From the NCBI GenBank assembly GCA_030141605.1, contig JAQGDQ010000880.1, positions 20,648 through 84,647 of the forward strand: a stretch of 64,000 nt of DNA, in the 5' to 3' direction. The DNA comes from Tubiluchus corallicola (lineage: Eukaryota; Priapulida; Priapulimorpha; Priapulimorphida; Tubiluchidae). The notes beneath the pieces were generated by a model. It was not told where the DNA came from. It ran no database searches and was given only the letters and a program-made list of their open reading frames with translations. This document shows, piece by piece, positions 32,500 to 45,108 of the stretch; the first letter of the stretch is position 1; each line of letters begins with the position of its first letter. A program made the position numbers and the translations under genes.

Positions 32500-35168
32500 A
32501 ACTGTAATTATGCCGTTTTTGTTTCACTTCATGTTTGTGGTTTGATATGTGAGTATTAATCTTGAGACTTCGACTTAAAATTGTAAAATTGTAAATAATA
32601 CAAATTTTGGAAGGAACTTTGAGTAGTGTATTAGTGTTAATAGGTAGATTTGCGTGTGTGTGCCAGATCACCGATACTGAGTTAAAAACTAGGGATTCAC
32701 CGGATCCGGTTCTGGATATACAAGTTAACGTAAATGATATTTCATTTGTTTTAGACTTTTGGTCATGTGGTGGCATCATCTGTCCATTTTCAGGATCACT
32801 GCTTAATTTTAAGTGGAAACACTCCTAACTTTGGTGTACTATAACTTTAAACGGTTGATCCACCCTTGGTTTGAAGTAAAAACTGCCGAACTACGCGTTT
32901 ACCGGAAGTAGACGGCTCTAAACTTTTTTAGGGGATTTTTTGCGGCAATAAGGCGTTCCTTGCATGCTCCTTTTCTGCATGGAACCACAACGTGAAGATT
33001 ACTGGTATTGCTTGCGCTGCAAGTGTCACAGCATAAAAACTATGTGATACTTTCGTAAATTTCTGAAAATTTTAATACAAAATCATCTCGTTCTTTAAAA
33101 AATTACGACAATACATGTAATTAAATTGTATGTAATTTTTCTCTTATCTGCTTGTAATTTCACAATCGGTGGGCAGTTGTTAGTTCTACACATAGAAAAA
33201 TAGAAAGGACAAACAGTGCAAATCCAACGAAATTTTTTGCCGGAACCACATCCACTAAATTTACTAGATCTCGGGATCCGTTACATCACTATTCAAAACA
33301 ATATTTATATGCATTTTAAAATATACTCTGTTTTCTATTTTGTCTGTAAACTGAACTACCAGCCTACTAGTAGTGATAAACCTATAAGATAAGTAATAGG
33401 ATGCCTGCATGTATGAGTGATAATACACTACAAGAAATTCAATTGAATCTTGGCTTTTGAGTTCATTATTAAACACTTTTGAACAAACTGCGAAGCATAA
33501 TAAAAATAATAATGTGAGCAACAAGCTTAATATAGCTTTAACATTGGTAAGAAAATTTAAAACTGATGCTTTATAGAGAATTACATTTATAATTGATAAT
33601 GCTGCTTTTCATGGATAAAACAATTTTCCTGTGATGACAATTTCAATTTGAATGATTTGCAAAAAGAAGCCATTTAATATTTTATAGAGTATTAAATTAA
33701 TAATTGCAAATACTTTTTCAAAATAATTTTTCCTGTGATGACCTTGTGTGCATATTGATATTCGTGTGCATGTTGTTGTGCAAAGCAAATAAAAAGTATG
33801 CACTGTATAAATTGTGTTTTTTTTGCTTTTATTGATAGACATGTCTTTTCTAATGCTGTCTAAGACACCAATTTTAATTTAAGGACAAGAATTTTGTAAG
33901 ACCGTGGGTTAAAATGTAGTTTAAATTTCTCCCATTTTGGTTTCCCAACAAGTTGTGGCTTTCTTTATTGAATTTTGTCGAAGTATCTAAAAATAACACT
34001 TAAAATATCTGAATCCAACTATGAACTATTTCCCTTGGTGTAAACCTCTCATGTACATTTTCTGTTATTACCATCTGTCAGCTCTTTAAAAAAAGCAGGT
34101 CCTGATCAAAACTTGATAAGAACCCGAGGCACACATCCACTTAAGAGCCCTACAGATTGTCCTGGCTAGAGCCCGTGGCTTTACCTAATGGCATACACCA
34201 AAACGAGGTTCCTAACATCATAGCTGTGAAAAATAACTGGCAATGTTTTTGATATACCAATGCCATGTGAATGTCATTGCTGCTGGCACTGATGTCAGTT
34301 AATTTGCATGGTAAATCTGAGTTGTGTCATATTTGCTAGATGGAATAACATTTTCATGGTGACAATCTCATTATAGAGGCAGCCTAGTAGTTAAAAATTA
34401 TAATAAAAATTTTGTGTTTTAAAGTAATATGCATTACTTTTATAAAATAATGGGAGCTCTGTAGCGCCTGGAACCTCATGATGAAGTGCCTCATTGTCAG
34501 TCAGGCACTGGTTAGATATCTGTATGTCGTACATTGCAGAAACAGCATATGGTATTACAGGAAGTCAAGAAGAGTACTCCATGGTACTTTAAGTTGCTGT
34601 ATAAACTGACGTGACACTAAAATTAGCTCTAATAGAGTAATCCTCTTGATCATCAGATACATCTACTTAAATTTCATGCTCTTCCTAGAGTTATTATTAT
34701 TTTAATTCCTAGACTTAGTAGATGTTGACTAAATGAATTTCATTTAAATGAACCTGTAAACTTTTAATGGTAGCATAATTAGTGCAGGCAGTGCAGTCGA
34801 TTATAATTACAGTGTGAAGGGCTTATAACTGTTCTTCAAGGATGAGAAATTGAAAATCTGCTTTAAGGCTGTATTTGGTCTGTCACACACGACATCGAAA
34901 GTGTGCCATCCCAGTAAATTATTTAATTTTCTTCATTATGCTAACGTGGAGTAAAAAATAAGCCATATGATTACATAGTGACTGTGTAGTAATTCTGTTA
35001 ATCATGAGGTGCACCCTTATTGGAGGCTAAACAACTTGGAGGTTGATTGGTTACTGTAGTACTCACTAAAAAGTAGGTAATGGTGACAAAACAAGTTCGC
35101 CCAATTCGATGAACAGAGCAGATTTTTTGTAAATATTTAAACACTGTTTATAGTCCATTACTAATTCA
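32500..35168. other. Gap downstream of ASF1
   Basis: AT-rich. ORFs near 32417-32828, 33264-33524 and 33609-33842 show no family signature. I found no TIR pair or tRNA-like boxes. Confidence 0.45.
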
Positions 35169-35176
35169 TTGAACAA

Positions 35177-35551
35177 TAGGGGTGAGCATTCTCTACCAGA
35201 AAGCGAATTCGAATCGAACCGAACTTCAGTGTTTCGAATTTGAACCGAATTGAGATTGAAAGATTTTCGAACCACCAGTAAAAATTAGTCTTACAAAGAT
35301 CATGCATATCACTAGATTTTGTTCTGCAATAAAACGACTAGTAATTTGCTTAAAATTGTGCGCAGAAATCACGCTAAATGCATGATGTTTCAATCGTTTT
35401 AGTGATGAAGAACATATGTGATTGAAGTGCTGAATTATTCGAATCTATAGTTTTGGATTCGAATCGAGTTCGAACTACAAAAACTCGTTCGAATCGAATT
35501 CGTTAAATATTCGTTAACATATTTAACTCGAACGTTCGATGCTCACCCCTA
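35177..35551. mobile_element. hAT MITE, copy 1 (perfect 8-bp duplication TTGAACAA)
   Basis: Termini are TAGGGGTGAGCAT on both strands. The target duplication TTGAACAA is identical at 35169-35176 and 35552-35559. The 375-bp interior is rich in GAATCGAA/TTCGAAT words arranged in inverted orientation, so the element can fold. A second copy lies at 51217-51572. Confidence 0.93.
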
Positions 35552-35559
35552 TTGAACAA

Positions 35560-36630
35560 TGGACATTACTCGCCTGGGTATCAATTTCTGAACAGCGTGA
35601 AGTCTCTGCAAAAAGCAGAATAAGCAACACTGTGCTGATTAACATTTTCGAAGATCTCTCGTGTTGCTTCGTTTAGGCGAAATAAAAAAATTAAAATTCG
35701 CCTGCTTTTGCTTGTTGATGAGGGGGGTTACAAGATTGGAATGCTTCATGACAAGCTTCTACCATTTCTAGTGATAATCTGTGATAGCATTATTTATAGT
35801 TATGTCCATGATGCATATAAATGGTTACCTGTACGGTTGTATCAATAAATTGCGCCTTTTGTGAAACTCTGTGGACTGTTTAATATTACCTGTAGCGAAG
35901 TTTTAATTAGGTCTATGGGTGCTATAAATTCTGTGTGAGTTACACTAAATGCAATGTGAGGGAGCACTGTAAGGCAGAACATAAGAGGTCAAGGTCTGGG
36001 TGTCAGCATATCGATGTACTTTGTCCATTGTAGAAATTATTTGGAGGCCCATAAGTTAAGGACAACAGAACTGAGATTTCAATATAGAACATGATATTCT
36101 AAATTAAATTAAACCGCAAATCTTCCCATTTCGGTGAGTTGTACTTTTGCCTTTGATGTTTCTTAGCAGTTTCAAAACATATTATTAATTTTTACTTTTT
36201 TAAATCAGTCTCACTCTCAGAAACATGCAGTGAATAGTTTTAGCATTAATTGTAAACAGAGTTATCTAAGAATGAATGTTTTTTTAAATAAATAGTTATG
36301 AAGAACCTGTGTTTCTTTCCATAGTTCTTTAACATGGCCCGGAAACGTTTAGTCGAAAAAGCCTTCTGCCTGTTTAATTTACATATTAATTTACATTAAT
36401 TTACATAAATCTGTCACTTGATTAATTTTAATATAATTGCGTTTTTTAAAACTGTCGTCTGACTAGCACCCTCGGGGTTTTAGGGGGTGTGAGACCCAGG
36501 TCAATAAATCTGCCAAAGAACATGTAACGTTAGTTAGTATATTAGATTTTTTTGGCAGTCGATTTTTGTCTTAATCTTCATTAACATCAGCGTCACTGCC
36601 GTGTAAAAGGGACCCCTTGAATTTTTCAAA
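35560..36630. other. Gap upstream of the TTLL9-type duplication
   Basis: AT-rich sequence with no recognised exon or element. Confidence 0.45.
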
Positions 36631-39600
36631 TGCCTGAGCAGAACAAACTTGTGGGGGTGACTGGATTGTTAATTTTCATTATCAGTAACCTAAATATTTT
36701 ATGCTTCAGACTGTCAGACAATTTGCAGAAGTTGAATAGAGATGATCAATTATGCAATACTAACCACAAAGTGATAAATTGATAATTAAGCTGGTAGTGT
36801 GAGAGATAGAAACCTCTTCATTATGCAGATAGTTATGAACTAGTGCATCAGGTACAGTATTCGAGCATACCAGGCAGCAGTGCTGAGTGACAGGTATGTT
36901 TAATATGTTGGCCAAGTATTTGAGTGATGTTATGTATAGTCAAAGCGTGTATTTTCGCAGCAGAAAAGATAACATTTAGGTGCATTGATCTTTTAATTTT
37001 TGCACTCACAGTTCACATAAATTATGCAGGCCTTTGTGAATAAATAATGACTTGCTATAGAATTTGAGCTGTAAGGTCTGCCTTTTCAGCACTAATCAGT
37101 GTTATAGTTAGTTGTGGGTCTGCTTTGTTTTCTAGTGCCATGGGCAAATCTATGTGAAACCAAGTGAGTGCACGTGCTACATAATGATACACGTTCTATG
37201 ACTAATGACTGCTTTAGTTTCGAGCATCTGTTAAGCCAATACTGTCGTCATGTCAAAACGTCAGCCAGCAGGAAATAACCCTGCTAGTAAGATGGTTCAG
37301 AAAAGACAGCCAGGTGGTGATAATGGCGTAATCAGATTCAGATGTTACCTGCAGAACACTACGATGGACGTGATGAGAGCACGTGGATGGCAAGAAGTAA
37401 AAGAAGAGTCGGGAGAGTGGGACATAAACTGGTGCGATGTTGGATGGATGAAGGAATTGTTTGACCGTTCGTACATGGACGAATATGCAAGAATATCGCA
37501 CTTTCGCAATCACTATGAACTAACAAGAAAAAACTTGATGATAAAAAATCTGAAGCGTTTGAAAAAACAAATAGAAAAGGATAGTGGAAAAAGCGAGGCA
37601 AGTGCATGCGATTTTTTTCCAGTTTCGTATGAACTGCCATCTGAATATCACATATTCGTGGAAGAATTCAAAAGAAATCCTGGTTTAACTTGGATTATGA
37701 AGCCCGCTGGCAGCGCTCAAGGGAAAGGTATATTTTTGTTTAAAAAACTGAAAGATATTACAGACTGGAAGAAGGGTGAGTACCAACCTCCGCAACATGA
37801 TAAGGAAAAGGAAAAAGAAGGACCGAAAACGTATATCGTACAACGCTATTTAGAAAATCCTTATCTAATTGGTGGAAGAAAATCTGACATCCGTCTGTAT
37901 GTCCTCGTGATTTCCTATGCTCCACTTAAGGCTTGGGTGTACCGGGAAGGTTTTGCAAGGTTTTCAAACTCTCGGTATTCCATGGAGTCCATTGACGACA
38001 CGTACGTGCACCTCACGAATGTTGCCGTGCAGAAAACGGCTCCAGATTACGACCCAGAGAAGGGATGCAAGTGGTCAATGAGGCAGCTGCGGCAGTACTT
38101 GACCGCTAGACATGGGATGGATATGGTAGAAGTTTTGATGAATAAAATTAACAACATAATTATTCTTAGTCTGCAAAGTGTCCAGAAGATTATGATCAAT
38201 GACAAGCATTGTTTTGAACTGTATGGTTATGACATCCTTCTAGACAACAACCTTAAGCCTTGGCTTATTGAAGTCAATGCTTCTCCATCGCTAACAGCCA
38301 GCAGCCAAGAAGACTATAATCTAAAGTTTGCACTAATCGATGATGTGATGAACGTTTTGGACATGGAGCGACGACTGACAGGAAATGAAAAGAGAATCGG
38401 AGGTTTTGATTTACTGTGGTATGATGGTCCAGTGTATGCAAATGAGGGAACTGGATTAGAATGTTCCATTGTGAATAATAACAGCAACAGACTTAATAGC
38501 TACATAGGATGTGTGAATGACAGAAAGAAACAACTTAACAGTTTGTATCGTTATTCTACAAACAAGAACGAAACTAGAGAACCATAACACTATTGCTAGA
38601 TATGTAACGTAAGACATGCTTATTTATCAATACTTCTTATGTTGCTACCTAAATTGGGTATCACTCACATTCATATTGTCTGTGATAATTAATTTTTACT
38701 AATTACTTTTTCAGCAATATAATATAAGATTTTATATAAGTATCTGAACGTAGATGAAAAGAATTTTAGTTCACCTCCTAAAACTTCCAATTTCTTTGCC
38801 AAAATGCATTACCAATATTATGCCAGTTGCATTTTTTACACTATATAAACAATTTACAGTTCAAAGTTAACTTCAAAATACTTTGTTCCATTTCAAGATC
38901 AAATTTTGTGCCAAAACAATCTGGACAGCATAATAATGTTGTCTAACATGCATAGTTCAACCTCTCGTGTGGTGTGTACACCTTGTACATAGTTATCTAA
39001 GAGTGCTGCATACGCATCAGAAAGTGCCAAGCACAAAATCAAAGACTTTAATAGGAAGCTGTAATTGTGTCATTTTATTCATAGAACTGAATAAACTTGT
39101 TAGTATTGTTCAAGCAAACTGTCTGTTTAATGTTCAATTTTTTGGAGTCTACACTTGTGTTTGTCAATTTTGTAGCCTCATAACATGTACTGCCATCCAT
39201 ATACAAGAAAACTTTTATATAGACTAGTACTCTTTACTTTTATTATGGACTACTGACTAGAAGGCAAAAAAGCAAATACATGTATTAGCACTTGACACTG
39301 TTTAATCTTGACACTGATGCATCTCTCGACAGTACACACATTTTTGAATACATATATATATATATAAAAGCCAAGATGACTGCTTATTACAAATCTGATA
39401 ACTCGCAATTGTATCCTACAGCTATTTCCATCTGCAAGTATTATATTTTATGTACATGTTAAGATGAGATGAAGATACTACTACTTGAACATGAGCAATT
39501 CGTACATGTACAGACACTAATTTCACGTAATTGAAAGTTTATAAAAAAATACAGAATAAAATCAGAAACATGTGTATCTCAGTCAAACAAAGAATTGCAT

Positions 39601-39840
39601 TGCTAGTCATCTGCCTATTGCCAGTCTACTTTGGATGCACTAGGCTGTAAAGCAAAAGAAAGATCCAGATGAAATTTTGTTAACAAAGTGGAATTAGCAA
39701 GTTTGCATTAAAGCATGAGATTTGCTGTAGGCAAAATTAACGCATTTGCATGAATTGTCACGTTTTGTTAAATGTAAAGAGCTTTTCTTCACTTCATTTA
39801 ATATAATGTTTCAGTGCTGTAATAAGGTCATAATAAGCTA
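36630..39840 (+). repeat. Segmental duplication, unit 1 (contains TTLL9-like copy 1)
   Basis: Similarity to unit 2 begins near GAACAAACTTGTGG / TTTTATGCTTCAGACTGT (36645-36720 against 41285-41350). It continues through the 5' region, the ORF and 3' blocks such as ACATGTACTGCCATCCAT (39185 against 44524) and GGCAAAATTAA (39730 against 45250). It ends near 39840. The copies are in direct orientation. Confidence 0.8.
37250..38587 (+). CDS. TTLL9: TTLL9-type tubulin polyglutamylase-like protein, intronless copy 1
   Basis: TTLL enzymes ligate amino acids, mostly glutamate, to tubulin tails using ATP; TTLL9 acts on axonemal tubulin in cilia and flagella. The single 445-codon ORF matches TTLL9 end to end at about the family length. 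It has WDINWCDV (58-65), the loop [17 protein letters not shown] (148-164), [15 protein letters not shown] (197-211), [14 protein letters not shown] (249-262), [10 protein letters not shown] (323-332) and [14 protein letters not shown] (335-348), with the ATP-grasp metal-binding Glu341 and Asn343. The usual RKFDIR reads RKSDIR (Ser212). It ends [16 protein letters not shown]..., as in the family. The complete lack of introns suggests an old retrocopy or an intronless lineage-specific gene. Start: the first ATG, in the same place as in copy 2. A possible poly(A) signal is at 39090. Confidence 0.9.
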   Translation: MSKRQPAGNNPASKMVQKRQPGGDNGVIRFRCYLQNTTMDVMRARGWQEVKEESGEWDINWCDVGWMKELFDRSYMDEYARISHFRNHYELTRKNLMIKNLKRLKKQIEKDSGKSEASACDFFPVSYELPSEYHIFVEEFKRNPGLTWIMKPAGSAQGKGIFLFKKLKDITDWKKGEYQPPQHDKEKEKEGPKTYIVQRYLENPYLIGGRKSDIRLYVLVISYAPLKAWVYREGFARFSNSRYSMESIDDTYVHLTNVAVQKTAPDYDPEKGCKWSMRQLRQYLTARHGMDMVEVLMNKINNIIILSLQSVQKIMINDKHCFELYGYDILLDNNLKPWLIEVNASPSLTASSQEDYNLKFALIDDVMNVLDMERRLTGNEKRIGGFDLLWYDGPVYANEGTGLECSIVNNNSNRLNSYIGCVNDRKKQLNSLYRYSTNKNETREP

Positions 39841-41270
39841 TAACCCAGACAAAAATAGTGTAAAGTTGAATTTTTACACAGACACCCAGAAAGTCATCCA
39901 GAATAATGTATTAAAAATCCCCAGGAATCCACTTTGGGTAAAAAAGTTGTGGGGTTTGAATTCAAAATGGCTGCTAACACTGCATACGTGTAACTCAACT
40001 AGGTGGCATGTAACATGGCATATATGCATTACCAGCTAACATAAAAGTGCATATGGTCTATTAGAAAATTAATGTTTCAAGGTCATTCAAAGTCAAGATC
40101 ATTCAAAATGGACATTGGCGCAGCTTTAAAATGCACTTGTCATTCTAAATGTTGATGCTATATTTGGAACATTTTGGCTGTGTGTCACCGTTGTTGATTT
40201 CGGAATAGTGTCTTCTCACAACCTGACCATATTATTCTCACAGCTGATAATACATTTGTGTTGCCTACACTGCTTCGTAACCAATTTACTTTTATTTCAA
40301 AGCAGCATTTTGACTGACTTTGACCATGATTGACCTAGAAACGCTATTTTTCTGATAGAACAGCACTTCTGATTCAGCTGGTAATATATTTACATACCCC
40401 AAAATTTTTACTACTTGAGTTATTTTGTATGACCTTGATCTGTGACTCTACTAGAGGTCAAAGTAGGGGTTGAGGAGACAACTCCTTCCAGTGCCAATGA
40501 AACTAGCTTATAGCGCAGCAAATGAAAGATCTAGATGAGATGAATAGAGTCATATAAGTCGACAGGAGATTGGTTGACCTTTGACCCATATGTCACTGGT
40601 AGAAAATCTACAAGTTGCAATTTCAAGGTGAAGTGGAATCTCTAGATAATCGAGTAATGCAAATTTAGTAAAATCAATACTATGATGTTCAAACAAAAGG
40701 TTGATGTCATTTCAAGATCTAAGTCTGCAACTATTATTTGCAAAATCTTCAGTTTCTGACCACATCAGAAACACTGTCAAACACTCAGTTACTGTTTGTT
40801 ACGTGTATATAATTTATATTGACAGCCGAGTTCCTGGATATTAAGTCTAGTATTATATGCTTTCATGTAAGTGTGCTACCTGCATTTTCGTTTGTGGTAT
40901 GTAGCCGAACTGGTTTTATTCTGACTATATGTGCATTAGTGTGTCAGTTCAGGCAGCATTCTTGTCCATTGCCGTGTTGCAACGATTAATAGTTTGTAAG
41001 TAGTAATGTTTGTAAGTATATGACATTCTCTTATATTATAGCATAACAGCAACATGATGACATGTTAAAATTAATATGTTAATGTTGCAGGCGTTTTAAT
41101 TGCTTTTGTTATATATTTAATGTGCAATTTGTTCTCAACTAAAATATCTCCAGTTTTTCGTGTTCATGTAATCAATAATGTTGATTGTTGTAATAGGTTT
41201 TCCTGGTAGCTGACAGTCAGGTAATTCTGAGTTATTGTCAAGCAAAAGGGGAATGGGTTCTGCTATTTTA
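39841..41270. other. Spacer between duplication units
   Basis: No exon seen. The segment 40516-40592 (CAGCAAATGAAAGATCTAGA ... GGTTGACCTTTGACCC) belongs to the dispersed repeat that is in tandem at 24900-25285, here in the opposite orientation. Confidence 0.5.
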
Positions 41271-41873
41271 AAAATCAGAACAAAACAAACTTGTGGATTG
41301 ACTGAATGGTATAATCTTTGTTACCAATAACCTAAACATTTTATGCTTCAGACTGTTAGACAATTTCCAGAAGCTAAACAGAGGTGATTAATTATGTAAT
41401 ACTAACGACAAAAGTGAGTGAAAATTAAGCAACATTTAAGCTGATAGTGGGACACACATTATGCCTCTTCGTTGCGCAATATTTGGATATGTAGTTATAA
41501 AGCAATACAAGTATCATCAGATGGCAGTACTGAGTGACAGGTCTTTCTAATTTGTGGCTAAGATTTCAGTTCAGCGTCAGTGATGTTATATCGTCAGAAC
41601 ATATGCCTTCGCAACAGCAAGGATAACTCTGAGGTGCATTGATCTTTGATTTTTTTGCACTCACAGTTCTCATAAATTACACAGGACTTTGAAAATAAAT
41701 GATGAGTTGCTATAGAATCGGCTTTTTCAGCACTAATCAGTGTTATAGTTACTTGGTTTGTGTTCTAGTGTGGCTAATCTGTGTAAAACAATGTGCTGTG
41801 CTACGTAATCGTATACACTCTGTGACTAATGACTGTTTTAGTGTCGAGCGTCTGTTAACTCAATACTATCGTC

Positions 41874-43121
41874 ATGTCAAAAGGTCAGCTACTAGGAAAT
41901 AATTCTGTTAGCAAGATTGTTCAGAAAAGACATACAGGTGGTGATAATGGGATAATCAGGTTTACATGCTACCTGCGGACCACATTTGCCGTGATGACCG
42001 CACGTGGCTGGGAAGCAGTAAAACAAGAGTCAGGAGAGTGGGATATAAACTGGTGTACCGTTAAGTGGTTGAGAGAATCATTTGACCGTTCGTACATGAA
42101 TGAATATACAAGAATATCACATTTTTATAATCATTATGAACTCACAAGAAAAGACTTAATGATAAAAAATCTGAAGTGTTTGAGAAAACAAATCGAAAAA
42201 GACAGTGCGAAAAGCGAGGCAAGTGCATGCAATTTTTTTCCAATTTCGTACGAACTGCCATCTGAATATCACATATTCGTGGAAGAATTCAAAAGAAATC
42301 CTGGTTTAACTTGGATTATGAAGCCAGCTAGAAGCGAGCAAGGGAAGGGTATATTTTTGTTTAAAAAACTGAAAGATATTACAGACGGGAAGAAGGGTGA
42401 GTACCAGACAGAAGGACTGAAAACGTATCTTGTACAACGCTACATAGAAAATCCTTATCTAATTGATGGAAGAAAGTTTGACATCCGTCTTTTTGTCCTC
42501 GTGGTTTCCTATGCTCCACTTACGGTTTGGGTGTACCGGGAAGGTTTTGCAAGGTTTTCAAACTCTCTGTATTCCATGGAGTCCATTGACGACACGTACG
42601 TGCACCTCACGAATGTTGCCGTGCAGAAAACAGCTCCAGATTACGACCCAGAGAAGGGATGCCAGTGGTCAATGAGGCAGCTGCGGCAGTACTTGACCGC
42701 TAGACATGGGATGGATATGGTAGAAGTTTTGATGAATAAAATTAACAACATAATTATTCTTAGTCTGCAAAGTGTCCAGAAGATTATGATCAATGACAAG
42801 CATTGTTTTGAGCTGTATGGTTATGACATCCTTCTAGACAACAACCTTAAGCCTTGGCTTATTGAAGTCAATGCTTCTCCATCGCTGAAAGACAGCAACC
42901 AAAAGCACCATAATGTAAAGGTTGCACTAATCGATGATGTGATGAACGTTGTGGACATGGAGCGACGACTGACAGGAAATGAAAAGAGAATCGGAGGTTT
43001 TGATTTACTGTGGTGCGATGGTCCAGTGAATGCAAATGAAGGAACTGGATTAGAATGTTCCATTGTGGATAGTAACAGACTTAATAGCTTCTTTGGATGT
43101 CCTTTTGACAGAAAGAAGTAA
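41874..43121 (+). CDS. TTLL9: TTLL9-type protein, intronless copy 2, C-terminally shortened
   Basis: A 415-codon ORF, collinear with copy 1 and with the same intronless structure. The ATP-grasp elements are kept: [25 protein letters not shown] (the family's Phe, unlike copy 1), [24 protein letters not shown] and [10 protein letters not shown]. Differences from copy 1: about nine codons are missing from the Lys/Glu-rich loop after GEYQ; the loop after NASPSL changes from TASSQED to KDSNQKH; and the frame ends at DRKK-TAA where copy 1 reads CAA, removing about 30 C-terminal residues. The nucleotide sequence downstream of the stop still aligns with copy 1's coding tail. The N-terminal ~110 residues differ much more than the centre. 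It may be active, since the catalytic core is whole, or an early pseudogene. Confidence 0.85.
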   Translation: MSKGQLLGNNSVSKIVQKRHTGGDNGIIRFTCYLRTTFAVMTARGWEAVKQESGEWDINWCTVKWLRESFDRSYMNEYTRISHFYNHYELTRKDLMIKNLKCLRKQIEKDSAKSEASACNFFPISYELPSEYHIFVEEFKRNPGLTWIMKPARSEQGKGIFLFKKLKDITDGKKGEYQTEGLKTYLVQRYIENPYLIDGRKFDIRLFVLVVSYAPLTVWVYREGFARFSNSLYSMESIDDTYVHLTNVAVQKTAPDYDPEKGCQWSMRQLRQYLTARHGMDMVEVLMNKINNIIILSLQSVQKIMINDKHCFELYGYDILLDNNLKPWLIEVNASPSLKDSNQKHHNVKVALIDDVMNVVDMERRLTGNEKRIGGFDLLWCDGPVNANEGTGLECSIVDSNRLNSFFGCPFDRKK

Positions 43122-45054
43122 CTAGATAGCTTGTATGGTCACTCTACAAACAAGAATAAAACTAGAGAACCATGATATTATTGCTGTGAAGTAAGACGTG
43201 CTTACTTATTAATTGTTCTTGCTGAATTGGAACAAGCACTTACTCGACCATGTTATAGCATATCTAAGCAAAAGTTATGTACTTACACTGCAACAAAGTC
43301 AAGCTTTTATGTTGCTACATAAGTAGGGCATCACTCCCAATCACGCTGTCTGTGATAATTAATTTTTGCTAATTAGCGTACAACGGATTTCATACAGTTA
43401 GTAAAGAAGAGTTAGTGAATGGTCACTGTGATAGAACAATCACTGAAAATTATAATTTTAATTAATTATGCACCCAAGTCAGATTTTAGTTGGACGAAAT
43501 CTTGTACTGCTAAAATAGCTCATTATTTAGATCTGTATTAACAACAATATATTCATTAAGCTGAAATTAAGTACTGCTACTTTGATATGGTATCATCTTC
43601 CTATGTAATAATCAATGCTAATTAAGGCGTTAGTCATCATTGTAATTGTTACTATTATTGTTGTTGTTATTTTGTCTGACTTAAAACAAGATTTGAATTT
43701 TTTAACTGATACAGCAGATTTTACATAGGAAAATTTATTTATTTATTATTTATTTTTAAGAATAACAATTATTTATTATTAAGGGAATTCATATTTCATA
43801 ATTTAACATTTATATTTTGTAATTATTTGTTTTTACCATATTGTTTGTTGTCCGTCTTTAAATGGTAATTAATCATTGCTTTATTTTCCTAACTCAAAAA
43901 GTATCTATTTAATTACAATTAAATAATGTTAGTATAGTTTACATATGATAACCATTGCTGAACAGAATAAATTTACCATGCAAAGTTATTGAAAGTGAAT
44001 CAACATGGGAATGACAGCCAAAAATGGGTCTTCCTCTCTACTTCACTGTTCTTCACATCTGCCACTCGTTTCTCACGTCTCTCCAGAAGATGGCGCTGTA
44101 TAATGTAATTGTTGTGTAGCTCGCATCGTGTACGTTGTTGCAACTTTAATTTAATACTGTACATGTGGGTTGTCCAACTGTTGCCAGTTTCAACAATGAA
44201 CACGTATGAATAATATTTTCATAATAAATAGTCAACTTGTGCAATTTTTATTTGCTGAAAAATTAATTGCCTTGGTTTGGAATAGAAAATTTAGTTGTTT
44301 CTTTTACGTGACATTTTTATGACACAATAAAATTTGATGAATGTGTTTTTTTCATATAAACATATGATTATTCTTAGCTTTCCTGTACAGATTATTGAGT
44401 ATTTGCATTGTTTTGCGTTGCTATGGGATACAAAATCTGATTTATCATGATACTTCCATCAAAACGTTGTTCTCTGAACTAACCATTTAAACTGGTCACA
44501 GGCAACTTTACAGCAGCAAAAACATGTACTGCCATCCATTTACAAGAAAATTTTTTTATAGAGTAGTACTCATTCATTTTCGTTATGGACTATTGACTAG
44601 ATTTAGACGAAAAAGCAAATATTTGCAGACGGCATGATATTGACACCACTATTAAATCTTTTGAGGCAATTTTTGGACAACACACATCTTTGCACATGTA
44701 TGAAAGTCAAAGTTACTTATCAAAAATCTAGCAACTCGCAATAGTATCCTATAGCTATATTCATGTACAAACATTTGTGTAATTCAACCTTTGCAAACTC
44801 GTACAAATTCTTTGGTCTCCACAAATACAAGTTAAGATGAGATGAATACAATACTACTAGAACAAAACCAATTTGAATGTATTCGTATTTTAATTTCACA
44901 TAATTGCAAGTTTACAAGAAAAATCTGATATTAGGAACACGTATGTCTCAAGAATTGCATGACCAGTCTGCCTACTGCCAATCCACTTTGGATGTACTAG
45001 GCTATAAAACAAAATGGAATGAGATTACAATTCCCAACAGAATTTAAATAATCT

Positions 45055-45108
45055 AAACTTAACCCTAACCTCATCCTAATCGTAATCTTAATCCTAATCT
45101 GCTTTGCG
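45055..45108. repeat. Degenerate telomere-like hexamers
   Basis: Successive units read CTTAAC, CCTAAC, CTCATC, CTAATC, GTAATC, TTAATC, CTAATC, which are variants of CCCTAA/CCTAAT. About eight units in register, all on the plus strand in C-rich orientation. Confidence 0.5.

Noticed and set aside
32880-33250. Possible DNA element between GCCGAACTACGCG and TTGCCGGAACC
   Set aside because: Weak inverted similarity and no duplication at the edges.
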